This document shows, piece after piece, positions 33,456 through 44,829 of a stretch of DNA of 64,000 nt (the first letter of the stretch is position 1; each line of letters starts with the position of its first letter). The position numbers and the translations under genes are program-made. This DNA is from Lepiota brunneoincarnata (taxonomy: Eukaryota > Basidiomycota > Agaricomycetes > Agaricales > Agaricaceae). The stretch covers positions 1 through 64,000 of the forward strand of contig JAEBUN010000033.1 in assembly GCA_023014365.1 (NCBI GenBank). The letters are read 5' to 3'. The notes under the pieces were generated by a model. It searched no databases. It was not told where the DNA came from and saw only the letters and a list, made by a program, of their open reading frames with translations.

Positions 33456-34735
33456 GTTGGAATTCTAGCATCATGCAAGCCTGTACAATGCATGTGATTT
33501 GAAATTGTTTTATTGTTTGTAAAAGCTTATTGCTGTAAATATTGTTTAAGTAGTTTACTTGGGTTGTACATAGCCATCTGTTTGCCTCACAACCTCATGT
33601 TGGAAAAAAGCATGCAACAGTGGCATGTTTGTTTGGTCTTGGTAAGTGATGATCCCTTACCCAGTTAACAGCTGCAGCCATGGATGCTTGTCTGATGGAT
33701 GTCATCTATTGGTTTATTAACTGTTCCTGATGCTTTATGAGTGCTTACCAGATTGGCTTGACAAGCAAGGCAGCCACTTGTGCTGTTTGTAAGCAGAAGG
33801 GTCATCAGATAGTCTCACAGGGTGCAACAATGCATCTTGAGGCTGTAGTGAATAACAATACCTGGGGCTGTCATGTTTGAATTTTTTTCCAAAAAATGAT
33901 GGCCAGAACCAAAAAAGCATGGGAAAAATATCGGACATGTGTTTTTGAGCTCCTTTACTCGATTCAAGCTCAGTGCCGAAGTTTAGAAGGGATTCAACGA
34001 GTGGTTATAGATATACTAAACTGGTGGACTTTGAATATCCTCGACTGTAGCCCCAATGCTCGATTCAACTCTTTGGTAGGGTAGAGCACAACACCAGAAC
34101 CCTAATTCACGCATGTGCATTGTCTCAGCCAACATCTCGGACCCGACTCGAAGAAGTATTTGACACCGGTCCTTGAAGGCTATTGCATGGCTGATTGATG
34201 ACCCTAGGTTCCACCTTCCAAGACATACCACACGATCAAGTACGGTTTGGATCAATCCTCCTCCCACCGCAACTCTGAGCCAACCACCCAGTGCCTGCAA
34301 CCGATGTTCCGTTGCACCATCCTGCGTCAACATAACACCTTGAAACCACGGTAGTGGGCCATGGTTGTTGCCGGTTCATATACCCTCCGGCTGTTGGGTT
34401 CAGTTCAGGGCTGGTCGACCGAGGTTCTGTTCCAATGGGTAAATTCCGGTGGCGGTGGGCGCTACTCTCCCTTAAGTTTAAACATTCAGTATCGGCTGAT
34501 ATTCTGCTTGAAAATTTCGCTCCCCATGCCGCTGTTTATGACGAGAAGATTTACCACGTGGGTAGTAGGTACTATTGATTTGTTTCAGCGATACGTCGCA
34601 GAACGGGTCGTGGAAGTGGTACGTTGAATCATTCATTCGCTGATGGTTCGGCAGGCGTTTGCTCAGGCTCGTCCGCGCAGACATATAGATGACTTCCCAT
34701 GGATAATTGATGGCCGACCCAACTAGATACAAGAA
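33456..34735. other. Transition region without a supported gene
   Basis: The AT-rich repeat landscape ends near 33.87 kb and base composition changes to that of the gene-rich part. Short ORFs on both strands (for example 34016-34333 minus) lack recognisable domains and clear splice structure. I see no supported gene. Confidence 0.5.
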
Positions 34736-36578
34736 CTAATACCGTCTAATGGGGGTAAATGAAAATAAGTAGGTGCCTGCGATCACGGCTGTCAGAAGTC
34801 CCAAAATAAGGGCAGCGGGAGCAATATTCGTCTTCGAGAGCCTCATGTCCCTTGTTGCGTCCGGTACCCACAAGTACATCCGAAACAACGCTTGCAAACC
34901 ACCAATAGTGTAATCTGGTGTTTCCATTGCAATGGTAGTGCCTCCAATCTGTCGACTTAAGTCTGCTAGCGCGAGCCGACGTATCATTATCGTATACCAT
35001 GCCATCTTGAACCCAGCCCCGACCAGCTTCACCTTGCTCAGGCTTCTCCAAATTAAGCGAAATGGCCACAATTCCAAGAACTCTGGCGTCGACAGGTCAG
35101 GGTCGACACCGAATGGTTCATCACCGCCTTCCTTCGACGTGTGGCCTTGCTCGTACTGCCTCATGATATCAGGTATATGTGGACAAACCACCGCACTTCG
35201 AGCGATTCCGAGCATATCGGTCTGACCAGACTGTAATGCGGACCGTAGAAGGTCAGGGGTTCGAAGACCACCCGTCAGTATGATGACAGGTCGTGAGCGT
35301 GATGTGAATCCCGCAGAGGTGAGACTTTTTTTCGCTTGTTGAGAGAATCGAGAGAACAAGGCTTGTCTCTTGCTGTGTTTTGTCGTTTCTGGCATCATGA
35401 ATGCTACGGCACGGGCGTTGATAACGTAGTCATGATAGTAAGCCAAGGCGCTGTACAGACCTGGGTTTTCATAATCTCCGCCACTGACGTCTATGAAATC
35501 AATCGTGCGCCATTTCGCGAGGTCAAGTACGTGATGTAGAGCACGCGTGTCTTCTGTTAGGTGAGACGATTTTCTCCGGTTGCCAATAGATGTGTCAATT
35601 AGGTAGTCGGAGGCATTTAGTTTGACCCCAAGAACGAAATTTTGGGGAACAATGGCACGTATAGCATCGACAATTCGATGGAGGAGCCTCAGCCCATTCT
35701 CCGAGCGAGTGGAGTACTGGTCTCCTCGTGTATTGGACTAGAACGAGTGAGAAAGGATACTCGTGAGGAGGGAACAACTGCCTACTTTGGGTGACAAGAA
35801 TTGAGCCAAGAGGTCTAAAGAATGATTTCAGGTATAAACAAAGTGCGGGGTCGCAAACGACACTCACACCCATGCGCAACATGCAGCTCGATGCCGTCAA
35901 AACCAGCTTCATGCGCCAACCGCGCTCCTCTGACAAATCCTTTCACCACCTCATCAATTTCTCCAAGCGACATCTCTCGTGGTGTTTGGAACAATACGCT
36001 TTGCGCCATCGCGGCAATAGGATCGTCCATAGTCGTGCTTGTGCCAATACCAATAGCACTAGGTGCAAGGGGTCTCTCAAAGGGGTAGCGGCCCCCAACG
36101 AAATTTGCAGACTGGCGGCCAGCATGAGATAGCTGCATTATTGCGAGTGTGGCGCCCTCCGGGCCCCGGATGATGCCAGAAAGCGCCTTGTACGGTTTCA
36201 AACTGTCTTCATCAAGTCTGTCGGGCACAACCAAATCCCTGCCGAGGGTCAAGTGCGATTTGGATACCTGGACGTTACCGGTAATGACCATGCCCCAGTC
36301 ATACCGCGACCAAAGGGAGTAGAGGGCGAGATGATAGCTATTTGGGGGGCCACCAAGAAAGTCTGCGAGGTGCTCATACATGGGTGCCTAGATCCATTCT
36401 TGTGAGTGATTTGGAAGGAGGAGCTGGTGAAGAATGGAACCTTCACAAGCCTATTACGCGCTTTAGCCCCACATGGGAACTCGATTGGGGTGAATACCGC
36501 CATTCGAGAGGCTCCAACGTTTGAGAGGGGCGTGGGAATGCAATCCAAACTCACCTTGGCGACACTAATTCCTGACAT
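34736..36578 (-). CDS. Old Yellow Enzyme-family NADH:flavin oxidoreductase, C-terminal membrane segment
   Basis: Exons on the minus strand: 36578-36441, 36387-35868, 35814-35786 and 35737-34736. Introns are 53, 53 and 48 bp (GT...AG). The frame closes exactly to 562 residues. Family marks: NRLVKAPMYEHLAD (substrate/FMN side), LSHAGRQS (about residue 134), HGYLLAQFLSPK across the second splice, GVKLNASDY, SGGDYENP and the FMN phosphate-binding GGLRTPDLL...GIARSAVVCP. These TIM-barrel enzymes use FMN and NAD(P)H to reduce activated C=C bonds; the substrate is not predictable. The last 30 residues form a hydrophobic stretch ending in basic residues, suggesting a tail-anchored protein. The start is the first in-frame ATG; a GTGAGT at 36541-36554 leaves room for a different first exon. 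Confidence 0.88.
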
Positions 36579-36599
36579 CACCTCGCTCTGTCATTGACC

Positions 36600-37754
36600 C
36601 ATCGCGCTCCAACTCTGCTCTATGCCTGCCGTCAACAGGCTCATTACTGGGTTTGCATCGTCCAATTCGAAATCGACTTCTTTTCCCCCTGACCGGAGAT
36701 ACCAGAATTCTGGATGAGGTTGGAAACAGTCAGCAGCGGCTCGAACCGCGATGAGAGAACTCCAACCTCTGAGCAAACTCGGGCTGCACTCTTCCCACCC
36801 CTTCACTCCACCCATACGTCGACCAGCCACCTCCGGATCTACGAGTCAGGATAAATGCACCGCTCATAACAGCACTGACAGGTCTGTTGAGCTGGCATGA
36901 TTACATTTCGACATATTGAACATCTGACATCGCTGCATTCCGGTAGCAAGAATTTCCATCACCCCGACCCATCCACGGTGTGACACTTCGCTCCCAGAAC
37001 GCAAGGGCCCGCTCATGTTTCAACGCGGCCACCAACGGCATCTAGTAAATTTTCGCGCGGTCGACAGGCTTTTTCGGCTCCACTGTTGGTACTATTCCTT
37101 TCTGGGCTTCTGAACTGCTTCTTCAGCGTCTATATTCAATAAACGATCATTTCCAGGTTGGTGTTCTTTGACCTCTGGTACCTGAGGACGTACAGCGTCT
37201 CCACAGCTCCTCCGACTTTGAACCGATTTTGAAAATCAAGAACAGACTAGTTCTCCTCCGTCTTCATGGACAATTCTACGAACTACGTCGGGGAATGGTG
37301 TTGGCGCCCGGATCAAATGTCGCCCACCTTACCCGAGAAAAGTCAATCGGCACCCTCAATACGGGTTACGCCCTCAGCGGGCCGTGCATCTCATGGCCTC
37401 CCTATCCGCACCCCGACAATTGACACCGCCTGCATCAGGGTGCCACTATCATCAAGGGGCATTACGAATGAGGGAGCTTAGCCCGCTCTGCCATTTACGA
37501 GGAATGTCAACGCGATTTGCTGTGAAATGTCTTGGAAGCCGTTTGACATTCATTCGGTGGATTTTGTGTGGCCTATCGGGCGGACCCCTAGCACCGAAAC
37601 TCTGCTCCCGGGTGAGCAACAATATCTTTCCAATTAAATTCCATCGAAATCAGGGTAAATACCGAATGGCTTTGCAAGAGAACATGGACGACAAGGGTTG
37701 CGTTCGTTGGGAATTCGCATGAAAGATAGGGAAAGAAATACGCACAGAAAATCG
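36600..37754. other. Intergenic region with the first hydrophobin upstream repeat block
   Basis: No gene is supported. From about 37020 onward the sequence is repeated, with divergence, upstream of the next hydrophobin genes, including a GGATCAAATGTC motif at 37310. Confidence 0.5.
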
Positions 37755-37761
37755 TATAAAA
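37755..37761 (+). promoter_or_regulatory. TATA box of hydrophobin 1
   Basis: TATAAAA 87-93 bp before the ATG. It is followed by a TTCGAACAC...GAGTTCAGACTAC leader shared with hydrophobins 2 and 3. Confidence 0.75.
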
Positions 37762-37847
37762 GCTCTGGTTGGCAGCTTTCGTTCTCCAGTTCGAACACAA
37801 TCTCGAGTTCAGACTACAATTTAAACATCCTCCACACTTCTCTAAAC

Positions 37848-38368
37848 ATGTTCGCCCGCATCTACACCGTCTTCTTCTTCCTCTTTGTCGCTCTCCCTCT
37901 CTTGGCCACCGCCACTGCTGTTCCCCGCACTGAGCCTTCTAACAACCAGTGCAACGTTGGCAGTCTCAGTTGCTGCAACAGCGTCCAGGCCGTACGTTGT
38001 TCAGTGGTGAACGGAAGTGACGATCCCTAACATCCATGATTTGACAAATAGGCCAATGCTCCTGGCATTAGCAGCCTCCTTGGTATTTTGGGCATTGTTG
38101 TTAACCCCATCACTGCCCTCGTCGGTAGTATGTACCTCCGCCTCCGGCCATGGGCCATATAACTAACGAGAGACTGCACAGTTAACTGCACCCCTATCAG
38201 CGTCATCGGCATTGGTGGCAACTCTTGCAGCGCTCAACCGGTCTGCTGCACTGGCAACCAATTCGTGAGCTCCCTCAAGTCAGTTGGATATTGCTTGTTA
38301 CTGACCACTCCCCAAACTAGAACGGTCTCATTAACGTTGGGTGCACTCCCATCAACCTTAACTTGTAA
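37848..38368 (+). CDS. Class I hydrophobin 1
   Basis: Exons 37848-37991, 38052-38127, 38182-38264 and 38321-38368 encode 116 residues. A signal peptide ([20 protein letters not shown]) precedes the eight-Cys pattern C-x6-CC-x32-C-x12-C-x5-CC-x12-C. The secreted protein self-assembles at air-water interfaces and coats hyphae and fruit bodies. The exon phases, including the split Ile codon at the second junction, are identical in the four paralogues. The loop between Cys3 and Cys4 ([11 protein letters not shown]) is hydrophobic, as expected. I see no defect. Confidence 0.95.
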
Positions 38369-39120
38369 ATCGGGTATGCAATGCTATTAGCCCGGTGGCT
38401 CCGGGTCCCTATTTACGCGTCCTTGCGCTTCTTTACGATTGAAGATGTTGTATGTCCGTGATATTTATTACCGAAAATACCAGAAATGTGTTGAGATTGC
38501 GAATTTTACTTTGTGTCTGAGCCATCGCACATCCACGAAGTTGGAACGAGTGAAATGCTCGCGTAGTATGCGCATACGAAAGGCAGGTGACAAGGGTAAA
38601 CTCAATTCAAGAAGAGACAATCCTCATAGACGACTCTACAAACCACGTCGGAGAATGATATTGGCGGATCAAATGTCCCCCAGGAATAAACAACCATCAC
38701 CCCCACCCGCCCAGTGCGTCGAACGGGCCACGAATCCCATTTGGCCTCCGGCCGAGCGTCCATTGTTTCACCTTCCTATCCACACGCCGAAAATTGACAT
38801 TTCCTGCGCCAGGATGCCAATATCATTAAGGAGTATTGCGACGGGGAAGCCTCGTCCGCTCTGCCGTTTACGGGGGACGTCAACGCGCTCTGTGGCGAAA
38901 TGTCTGGGAAGCCGTTTGACATTCATTTGGTGGATTTTACGTGGCCTATCAGATTTCTCCTTAGCACCGAAAATATGCTCCCGAGAGTAACATCCTTTGA
39001 ATTAGATTCCATCGAAATCAGGGCAAACGCTAACCAACTTTCCAAGAAAACATGGACCACAATAGGTAGGCTCGCTGTCGGTTTGCAAAGGACAGAAAAA
39101 GAAATGTGCGGAGGAAATCG

Positions 39121-39127
39121 TATAAAA
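39121..39127 (+). promoter_or_regulatory. TATA box of hydrophobin 2
   Basis: TATAAAA 85-91 bp before the ATG, in the same context as hydrophobin 1. Confidence 0.75.
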
Positions 39128-39211
39128 GCCCTCTGGTTTTCTGCTCTGGTTCTTCAGTTCGAACACAATCTCGAGTTCAGACTACAACCTACACACCACA
39201 TTCCTCTAAAC

Positions 39212-39735
39212 ATGTTCGCTCGCATCTACAACGTCTTCTTCTTCCTCTTCGTCGCTCTCCCTCTCTTGGCCACCGCCACTGCTGTTCCCCGCACTGAGCC
39301 TTCCAACCAGTGCAACGTCGGCAGTCTCAGCTGCTGCAACCAAGTCCAGTCTGTACGTTGTTAAATACTATAACGTGGAAGGCGACGACTAATATATATG
39401 ACCTGACAAATAGGCCAGCGCTCCCGGTGTTAGCACCCTCCTTGGCCTTTTGGGCATTGTTCTTGGCTCCATCACTGGCCAAGTTGGCAGTATGTCCCTC
39501 CGCCTCCGACTTACGGATCAGGTAACTGACGAGAAACCATACAGTTAACTGCACCCCTATCAGCGTCATCGGCGTTGGTGGCAACTCTTGCAGCGCTCAA
39601 CCCGTTTGCTGCACCGACAACCAATTCGTGAGTTTCCGTGGAGACCATCTAATTAGACATCACTTGGTACTGATTACCCAAATTTAGAACGGTCTCGTTA
39701 ACCTTGGTTGCTCTCCCATCAACCTCAACTTGTAA
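39212..39735 (+). CDS. Class I hydrophobin 2
   Basis: Exons 39212-39352, 39414-39489, 39545-39627 and 39688-39735 encode 115 residues. It is very close to hydrophobin 1: same signal peptide apart from one residue, same eight-Cys spacing, exons 2-4 of equal size. It is one residue shorter before the first Cys. Promoter and leader are also conserved, so co-regulation with the neighbours is likely. Apparently intact. Confidence 0.95.
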
Positions 39736-39839
39736 ATTGAATACCCGATGACATTGGCACGATGACTCTGGGTATATATAAATGTTACAAATCACCCGAA
39801 TGTTCTAGCCTCTCTGTGTTCCCCTGATCGACGATGTTG

Positions 39840-40740
39840 TATGTCTGTGATATTTACCACCGAAAATCCCAGAAATATATTGTGAGATGCAGACCTTACT
39901 TCGTATCTGAACCATCACAGACGGATATGAATACGGAATCAACGCAATAAAATCCCGAACGAGTAGAAGCCTCACGCAGTATGCACATGTCCAAGGAGTA
40001 ATGACAGGGGTAAGTCCCGGAAGCTGCGGAAAACTGGGTATTTACGAGTGAGCTTGGACTTGTACACTACCGATATCGACTGAGCAACCCAAGGCTCTAT
40101 GGTATAGGTCCAAGGCCAGGGGGGGAGAGATGTGAAGAGGAGATAATTAGGCTCAGTGAGTATACCGGGCGCGCTTGGGTATGCTACAAAGGTGACAGGT
40201 AGATATTTCTGGCAGCATATTCTTCTGACGACAAGGTTTGGCAGATAAGGAGCAAGGCTGGAAAGTCATCGGAAGTGTGCTATTGCTGCTTCCGGACTAG
40301 GTGGGGATTGAACCTGTTCAAGAGGCTGATCGCTGTGTCTCGTAGGGCAATACAACTCACTCCCGAGCTGCTAATGGAAAGAACCGGGGGGACTCACTTC
40401 TGTCAACTGTTGCACAGCACAATAATTTCATCGCCTTGAATACGGGCCACTCCTGGAACACGAGGGATCCATCAGGTTTCGACGTGGTCACCAACGGCAT
40501 TAATAGTTACGAAGAAACTCTGCGCAACAGACGGGCATCCGGCTCCACTCCTGGTACCATTCCTTTCTCAGCTTCTGAGCTGCTTCTCCAGCGTCTATCT
40601 TTGGAGCATTGGGGCCTGCCTGTGCCTGAGGACGTACAACGCGCCAATGGCCTCTAAACTTTTCAGCTTCCAGTCCATCGAGGACGAGACTATCTCCCAC
40701 TATCTCAGAGGCAAATCGAGGAAGCATTCTCGGGAAGGGA
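39840..40740. other. Longest hydrophobin spacer, no gene
   Basis: About 1.6 kb separates hydrophobins 2 and 3. The distal part (from about 40480) repeats the upstream block. The proximal part has no recognisable coding sequence. Confidence 0.5.
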
Positions 40741-41242
40741 TACTAACGCCGGATCAAATGTCGCCTCGCTATTTCCCCAGAGATTATTCGATCAGCCTCC
40801 ACTCCGTCCAACACGCTGCACAACTGTCCAATTGTGTTACGGCCCCTTTATCCACACCCCGATAATTGACATGCCGCCCGTGTCAGGGGAGACGGAATGC
40901 TGTGAACTTCGGGCAACCATCATCAAGGGTGGCCACGATCACGGAGCCCTGTTTGCACTGTGTCTTATGGCGTACGCCAACAGGCCTGACCATTGAAGCT
41001 ATGAGCGTTACGGAGGCTATTAATCATTCCTCTAGTGGGCTTAGTATGGCCTGCCGTATGGCACTCTGGTATTCTAGACCCGCCATCGAGCACGTTGCAT
41101 TACCTTTTGAATTAGATATCATCAAGATCAGGGGAAATCTCGAGCACTTGGTCGAGAAAACGCGGCTGGCTATAGCCGAGCTCCTTGTGAAGAGTGCAAA
41201 CCGCATGGAATAGGAATAAGGAATGGGCAGTAGAAGAAGTCG

Positions 41243-41249
41243 TATAAAA
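41243..41249 (+). promoter_or_regulatory. TATA box of hydrophobin 3
   Basis: TATAAAA 89-95 bp before the ATG. Confidence 0.75.
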
Positions 41250-41337
41250 GCGCTCCGGTTTCCAGCATTGGCTCTCCAGTTCGAACACCACCCCGAGTTC
41301 AGACTACCACCTCTACACTTTCATAAACCAACTAAAC

Positions 41338-41868
41338 ATGTTCGTTCGTGTCTACAACCTCTTCTTCTTCCTCTTCATCACTCTTCCTCTCTTTACTTCT
41401 GCTACTGCCATCCCCCGCGCCAAGCCCTCTAAGCCCTCTAAGTCTGTCAACCAGTGCAACGTTGGCAGCCTCACATGCTGCAACCAAGTCCAGAGTGTGC
41501 GTTGTTACAAGTTGAACGAGGTCTACAAAACCACTCAATAAATTGACAAACAGTCCAATTCTGCAAGTGTTACCAACCTCTTCGGTCTGCTGGGTCTTGC
41601 GCTTGGCCCAGTCACCGGTCAAGTCGGCAGTATGTCCCTCCGCCTTCGGCTCACAGACCAGATAATTAACGAGAAGCCCTGCAGTTAACTGCAGCCCTAT
41701 CAGCGTCATCGGCGTTGGTGGAAACTCTTGCAGCGCTCAACCAGTCTGCTGCACCGACAACCACTTTGTGAGCTCCTTGACCACCCAATTGGATATTGCT
41801 TACTGATCCCCCAAATTCAGAATGGTCTCATCAATGTTGGGTGCAGCCCCATCAACGTCAACTTGTAG
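41338..41868 (+). CDS. Class I hydrophobin 3
   Basis: Exons 41338-41496, 41554-41629, 41685-41767 and 41821-41868 encode 121 residues. The signal peptide starts [14 protein letters not shown] short KPSKPSKS insertion lengthens the N terminus before Cys1. Cys spacing is the same as in hydrophobins 1 and 2. The third intron uses TTCAG. Apparently intact; the sequence is more diverged than the 1/2 pair. Confidence 0.95.
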
Positions 41869-42839
41869 GTCGGGCACGCGACGCCATCGGCACGGTGGCT
41901 GCGGGAGCTCGACAGTGACATTTACGATACGGTTATTCCGACCTCTATGAGTTTCTTTTGATGGACGATATTGTGCATTGGTAATTGTTAACCCAGAAAA
42001 TCCTTGGAAATATACTGTGTGATTATAATCATGATCTCATTGCCCAACTGATGTCAGTGAGTGACGGTGAAAATCGAGTCCTAGAACAGCAAGGCTGTTG
42101 GTTTCGAATCAAGGGTCATCACGGACAAAGTATGATTAAGGGTGATATTGGCCATCATTTAGGAAATAGCGAGTTCCCCCCGAGCTCCGAACAATGATTT
42201 TTCGGGAACAGGATCCACAGCCCCTTTACTTGTAAGACATACCATAGAGCCAGTTGCAGACTTATTGGACTGTATATGTTACGCATTGGCGATCGCTGAG
42301 AATGCCGGTAGGTGTAATAGTTGTAGGTAGTCTGTCGGCAGACGGCGACCGACTCCGGCGGAGCAGTATATACTTAGGTCCATTGAACATCGAATCTTCT
42401 TTCGTGAACGGTACTACTAGTCCAGACCGAATGTCAACTGTCGTCGCCTTAGTTGCCTCCCCAAGCACACGCCGCCTAACTATGCTGTTGATCCGGGGCC
42501 CGTATCCACACTCCGATGATCGACACTACCCGCGCCGGTGGGACGGAATGCAGTGAATACCGACCAACAATAATGAAGTCTGAAAATTAGAGGAACACGG
42601 AGATTTTGCTACGCTGTGTAGTGTGTACATATCAGCGAACTTGACCGCTTCGGTCAATACTAACGTCTTGGAAGCTGTTCAACATTCATTCAACGGATTT
42701 TGCATGGTCTAACGGGGCCTTGCAGTGCCATCTGGACCAGCTTCTAGCCGGGAGTCTGGCAAAGCACTAAATGCTTCGTCGAGGGAACGTGGTCGATCAC
42801 AAACAAGCCCACTGCACGGAAATTTGAGCCCGCAAAGGC

Positions 42840-42846
42840 CATAAAA
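42840..42846 (+). promoter_or_regulatory. Weakened TATA box of hydrophobin 4
   Basis: CATAAAA lies at the place where the other three genes have TATAAAA, about 104 bp before the ATG. Confidence 0.5.
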
Positions 42847-42949
42847 AAGCATGAAGCAAGGATCTCCCGAATTTATCTGTCCTACTTCCTCAGTCAAGTT
42901 CAGAGTACAACCCACTTACGGCTTGAACACTCTCGCCACATTTCTGAAC

Positions 42950-43454
42950 ATGTTCGCTCCTGTCTACTTCCACCTCATCCTCTTCAACGCGCTGCTTGCT
43001 GCTGCTACTGCTACCCCCCAGGGAGGATTCCCTAACCCCCGGTGCAGGGGTAGTTTCCAGTGCTGCGATTCTCTTGTGGCGGTACGTTGCCCAAAGTCAA
43101 GTCAAGGTGACTATCACTCATGTACATGACTTGCTTGACCGCCGAGCAGGCTACCCGCGGCAACCTTGGCGATCTCTTCAATATTTTGACTGATGCGCTC
43201 GGCCCCTCAAGGGTCTCGTTGGCGGTAAGTCTCTACGCGCTCGATTAGTGGACAAATCAGTCAACTAGAAGCCATACAGTTACCTGCAAAGCTCTCGGCT
43301 CCGTTACTGGAGATGGCAGTGACTCCTGCGCTAGTCAGTCGGTTTGTTGCACCCAGACCAACTTCGTAAGCCCCCCCAGTGCTATTATTACTCGGTACTG
43401 ACAACCTGAGCCCAGGGCGGTATCAGTTCCACTGAATGTACTCCTATTGACTAG
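42950..43454 (+). pseudogene. Hydrophobin 4 with a one-base frameshift in exon 2
   Basis: Exons correspond to 42950-43081, 43150-43224, 43280-43365 and 43416-43454. All eight Cys codons and all splice sites are present. Exon 2 is 75 bp instead of 76: a GGCCCCTCAAGGG stretch appears to lack one C, which puts exons 3 and 4 out of frame. With that base the gene would encode 110 residues. It is the most diverged member (MFAPVYFHLILFNALL signal peptide) and also has a weakened TATA box. It is either a recent pseudogene or a homopolymer sequencing error. Confidence 0.8.
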
Positions 43455-43704
43455 CAAATCAAATTGCCATTAGCACAGTAGTTGTTTTATGTACTTGGGA
43501 TTATTTTCACGATAGGACTCTTCCTACTCTTATGTTTTTCTTTCTTCATGGACGACCTGTAACAATCCTTGTAAATATATTGCCCGATTTGTCTTCATGG
43601 TGAGGCCGCAGCCACCAGCACGTAGATTAAACGTCACGCGAATATAGGTAATACACAATATCCAATGTCTACGCACTCCTAGGAAAAGTATACTTCAAGG
43701 AGAA

Positions 43705-44521
43705 TTAGATCGATTTACGAACACCGGCGCCAAGGTCTTTGTTAGCTGGGTGGGCACCTTGTCAACAACAGATTAGTCAGTCTTTGTGTAACATCTGAAG
43801 AACTTTGTAGGGACATACCATGGCCGACAGCCCTCTCACGACGCGCCATAGCTTCTTTTTCGAGACGCTCAGCCTCTGCAAGTTCCTGTCCTTGCATTCT
43901 GAAGGCATTAGCCTCCCTACAAGGAACTGTTCAGCCACCCTCTGAACAAAGCAATGCTTTCCCGCTTACTGTTCCTTCTGCAACCCCTTTGCTTTCAAGG
44001 CATCACTACCGATCATTGTGCCAAGCGCGGATTCCACTTTACCCGTCATCCGATGACCTGCGCCACCTCGTTGCGTATGGTCTGGATCATTAAGAGCACC
44101 TGTAGGTGGGATACCAGTGGTCGCCTGTCCGTGACCAACCCCGGCGGAGGTGTAGGGATCGCCGGCGGCACCTCCATAGCCGTATGCGCCAGGCTTCTGG
44201 GCGGGATTCGTAGAGCCACGTCCATATTCACCCGTCTGGATCGGTGAGTAGGTGAAGTGTTTGAAATGTATGACGGTAATGGTTCACTTACTGTGCCACC
44301 ATGGGGTATCCCTTCATTGTAGTAGTGTGGCTGGTTCATGCCGGTGTGACCCTCCCCAGTGAGGGGCACGCCGGGGTGGAGGGGCCCTTGGTTCGCGCCG
44401 TGACCTGGACCGATACCTGCGGGATCCGTGGTCGCGGCGGTGTTCTACAAGATGTAAGTGATAAATTCGATATAACCTACGTTGAACATACATTGTTATG
44501 TTTCTTTTTGAAAAGAGGCAT
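43705..44521 (-). CDS. Gly-rich CsbD-like protein, 199 residues
   Basis: Exons 44521-44492, 44444-44292, 44235-43970, 43916-43819 and 43757-43705 close to 199 residues with canonical splice sites. The first exon encodes only MPLFKKKHNN. A Gly/His/Pro-rich middle (GEYGRGS, YGYGGAAGDPY) follows, then GKVESALGTMIGSDALKAKG, which resembles CsbD-like small stress proteins, and a charged helix QELAEAERLEKEAMARRERA. The C terminus is AHPANKDLGAG. A TATATA element lies about 35 bp upstream (44553-44562). Molecular function is unknown; CsbD homology is tentative. Confidence 0.75.
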
Positions 44522-44829
44522 TGTCAGAGTGGGGCTTGGTCTCTGCGAGCTTTGTTTATATACGCGCATCCAATTGATTCATTCGCTCATACATGACGCG
44601 GAGGAAAGCCAACGGCAGAATTTGCAGCCCCGCTCTGGAGTACGGACGTCATCTACTTTCAGCGTGGGCAAGGCAAAAACACCAAGATTTGGATCGTAGA
44701 TTAAGCAATTGATTCCCAATCGGTGTACTCCTAACTTCGATTGCACCCATACTTTGCGCCACTCTCACCACAATGACCACCGCCAAAGTCGACACCATAG
44801 CCCCCCCAGCAAGACCTAAAAATAACGTC

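Larger units (their letters stand above)
37160..43454 (+). repeat. Tandem array of four promoter-plus-hydrophobin units
   Basis: Each unit carries related upstream DNA (a GGATCAAATGTC motif, a CCCCGA...TTGACA segment, a CGTCAACGCG-type segment), a TATA box and a four-exon hydrophobin. The motif lies at 37310, 38666 and 40751, and in degenerate form near 42427, about 520-590 bp before each ATG. This shows whole-unit tandem duplication and not just gene-body copying. Confidence 0.8.

Noticed and set aside
34016..34333. 105-codon minus-strand ORF
   Set aside because: No recognisable domain, no clear promoter or splice context, and it lies in the transition region.
36591..36830. 79-codon minus-strand ORF upstream of the OYE gene as a possible extra exon
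   Set aside because: It ends in a stop before the OYE frame, no splice pair links it, and the residues do not resemble OYE N termini.
40265..40350. tRNA-like string with a GGTTCAATCCC box on the minus strand
   Set aside because: The T-arm stem does not pair and no acceptor or anticodon arm can be drawn. Chance match.
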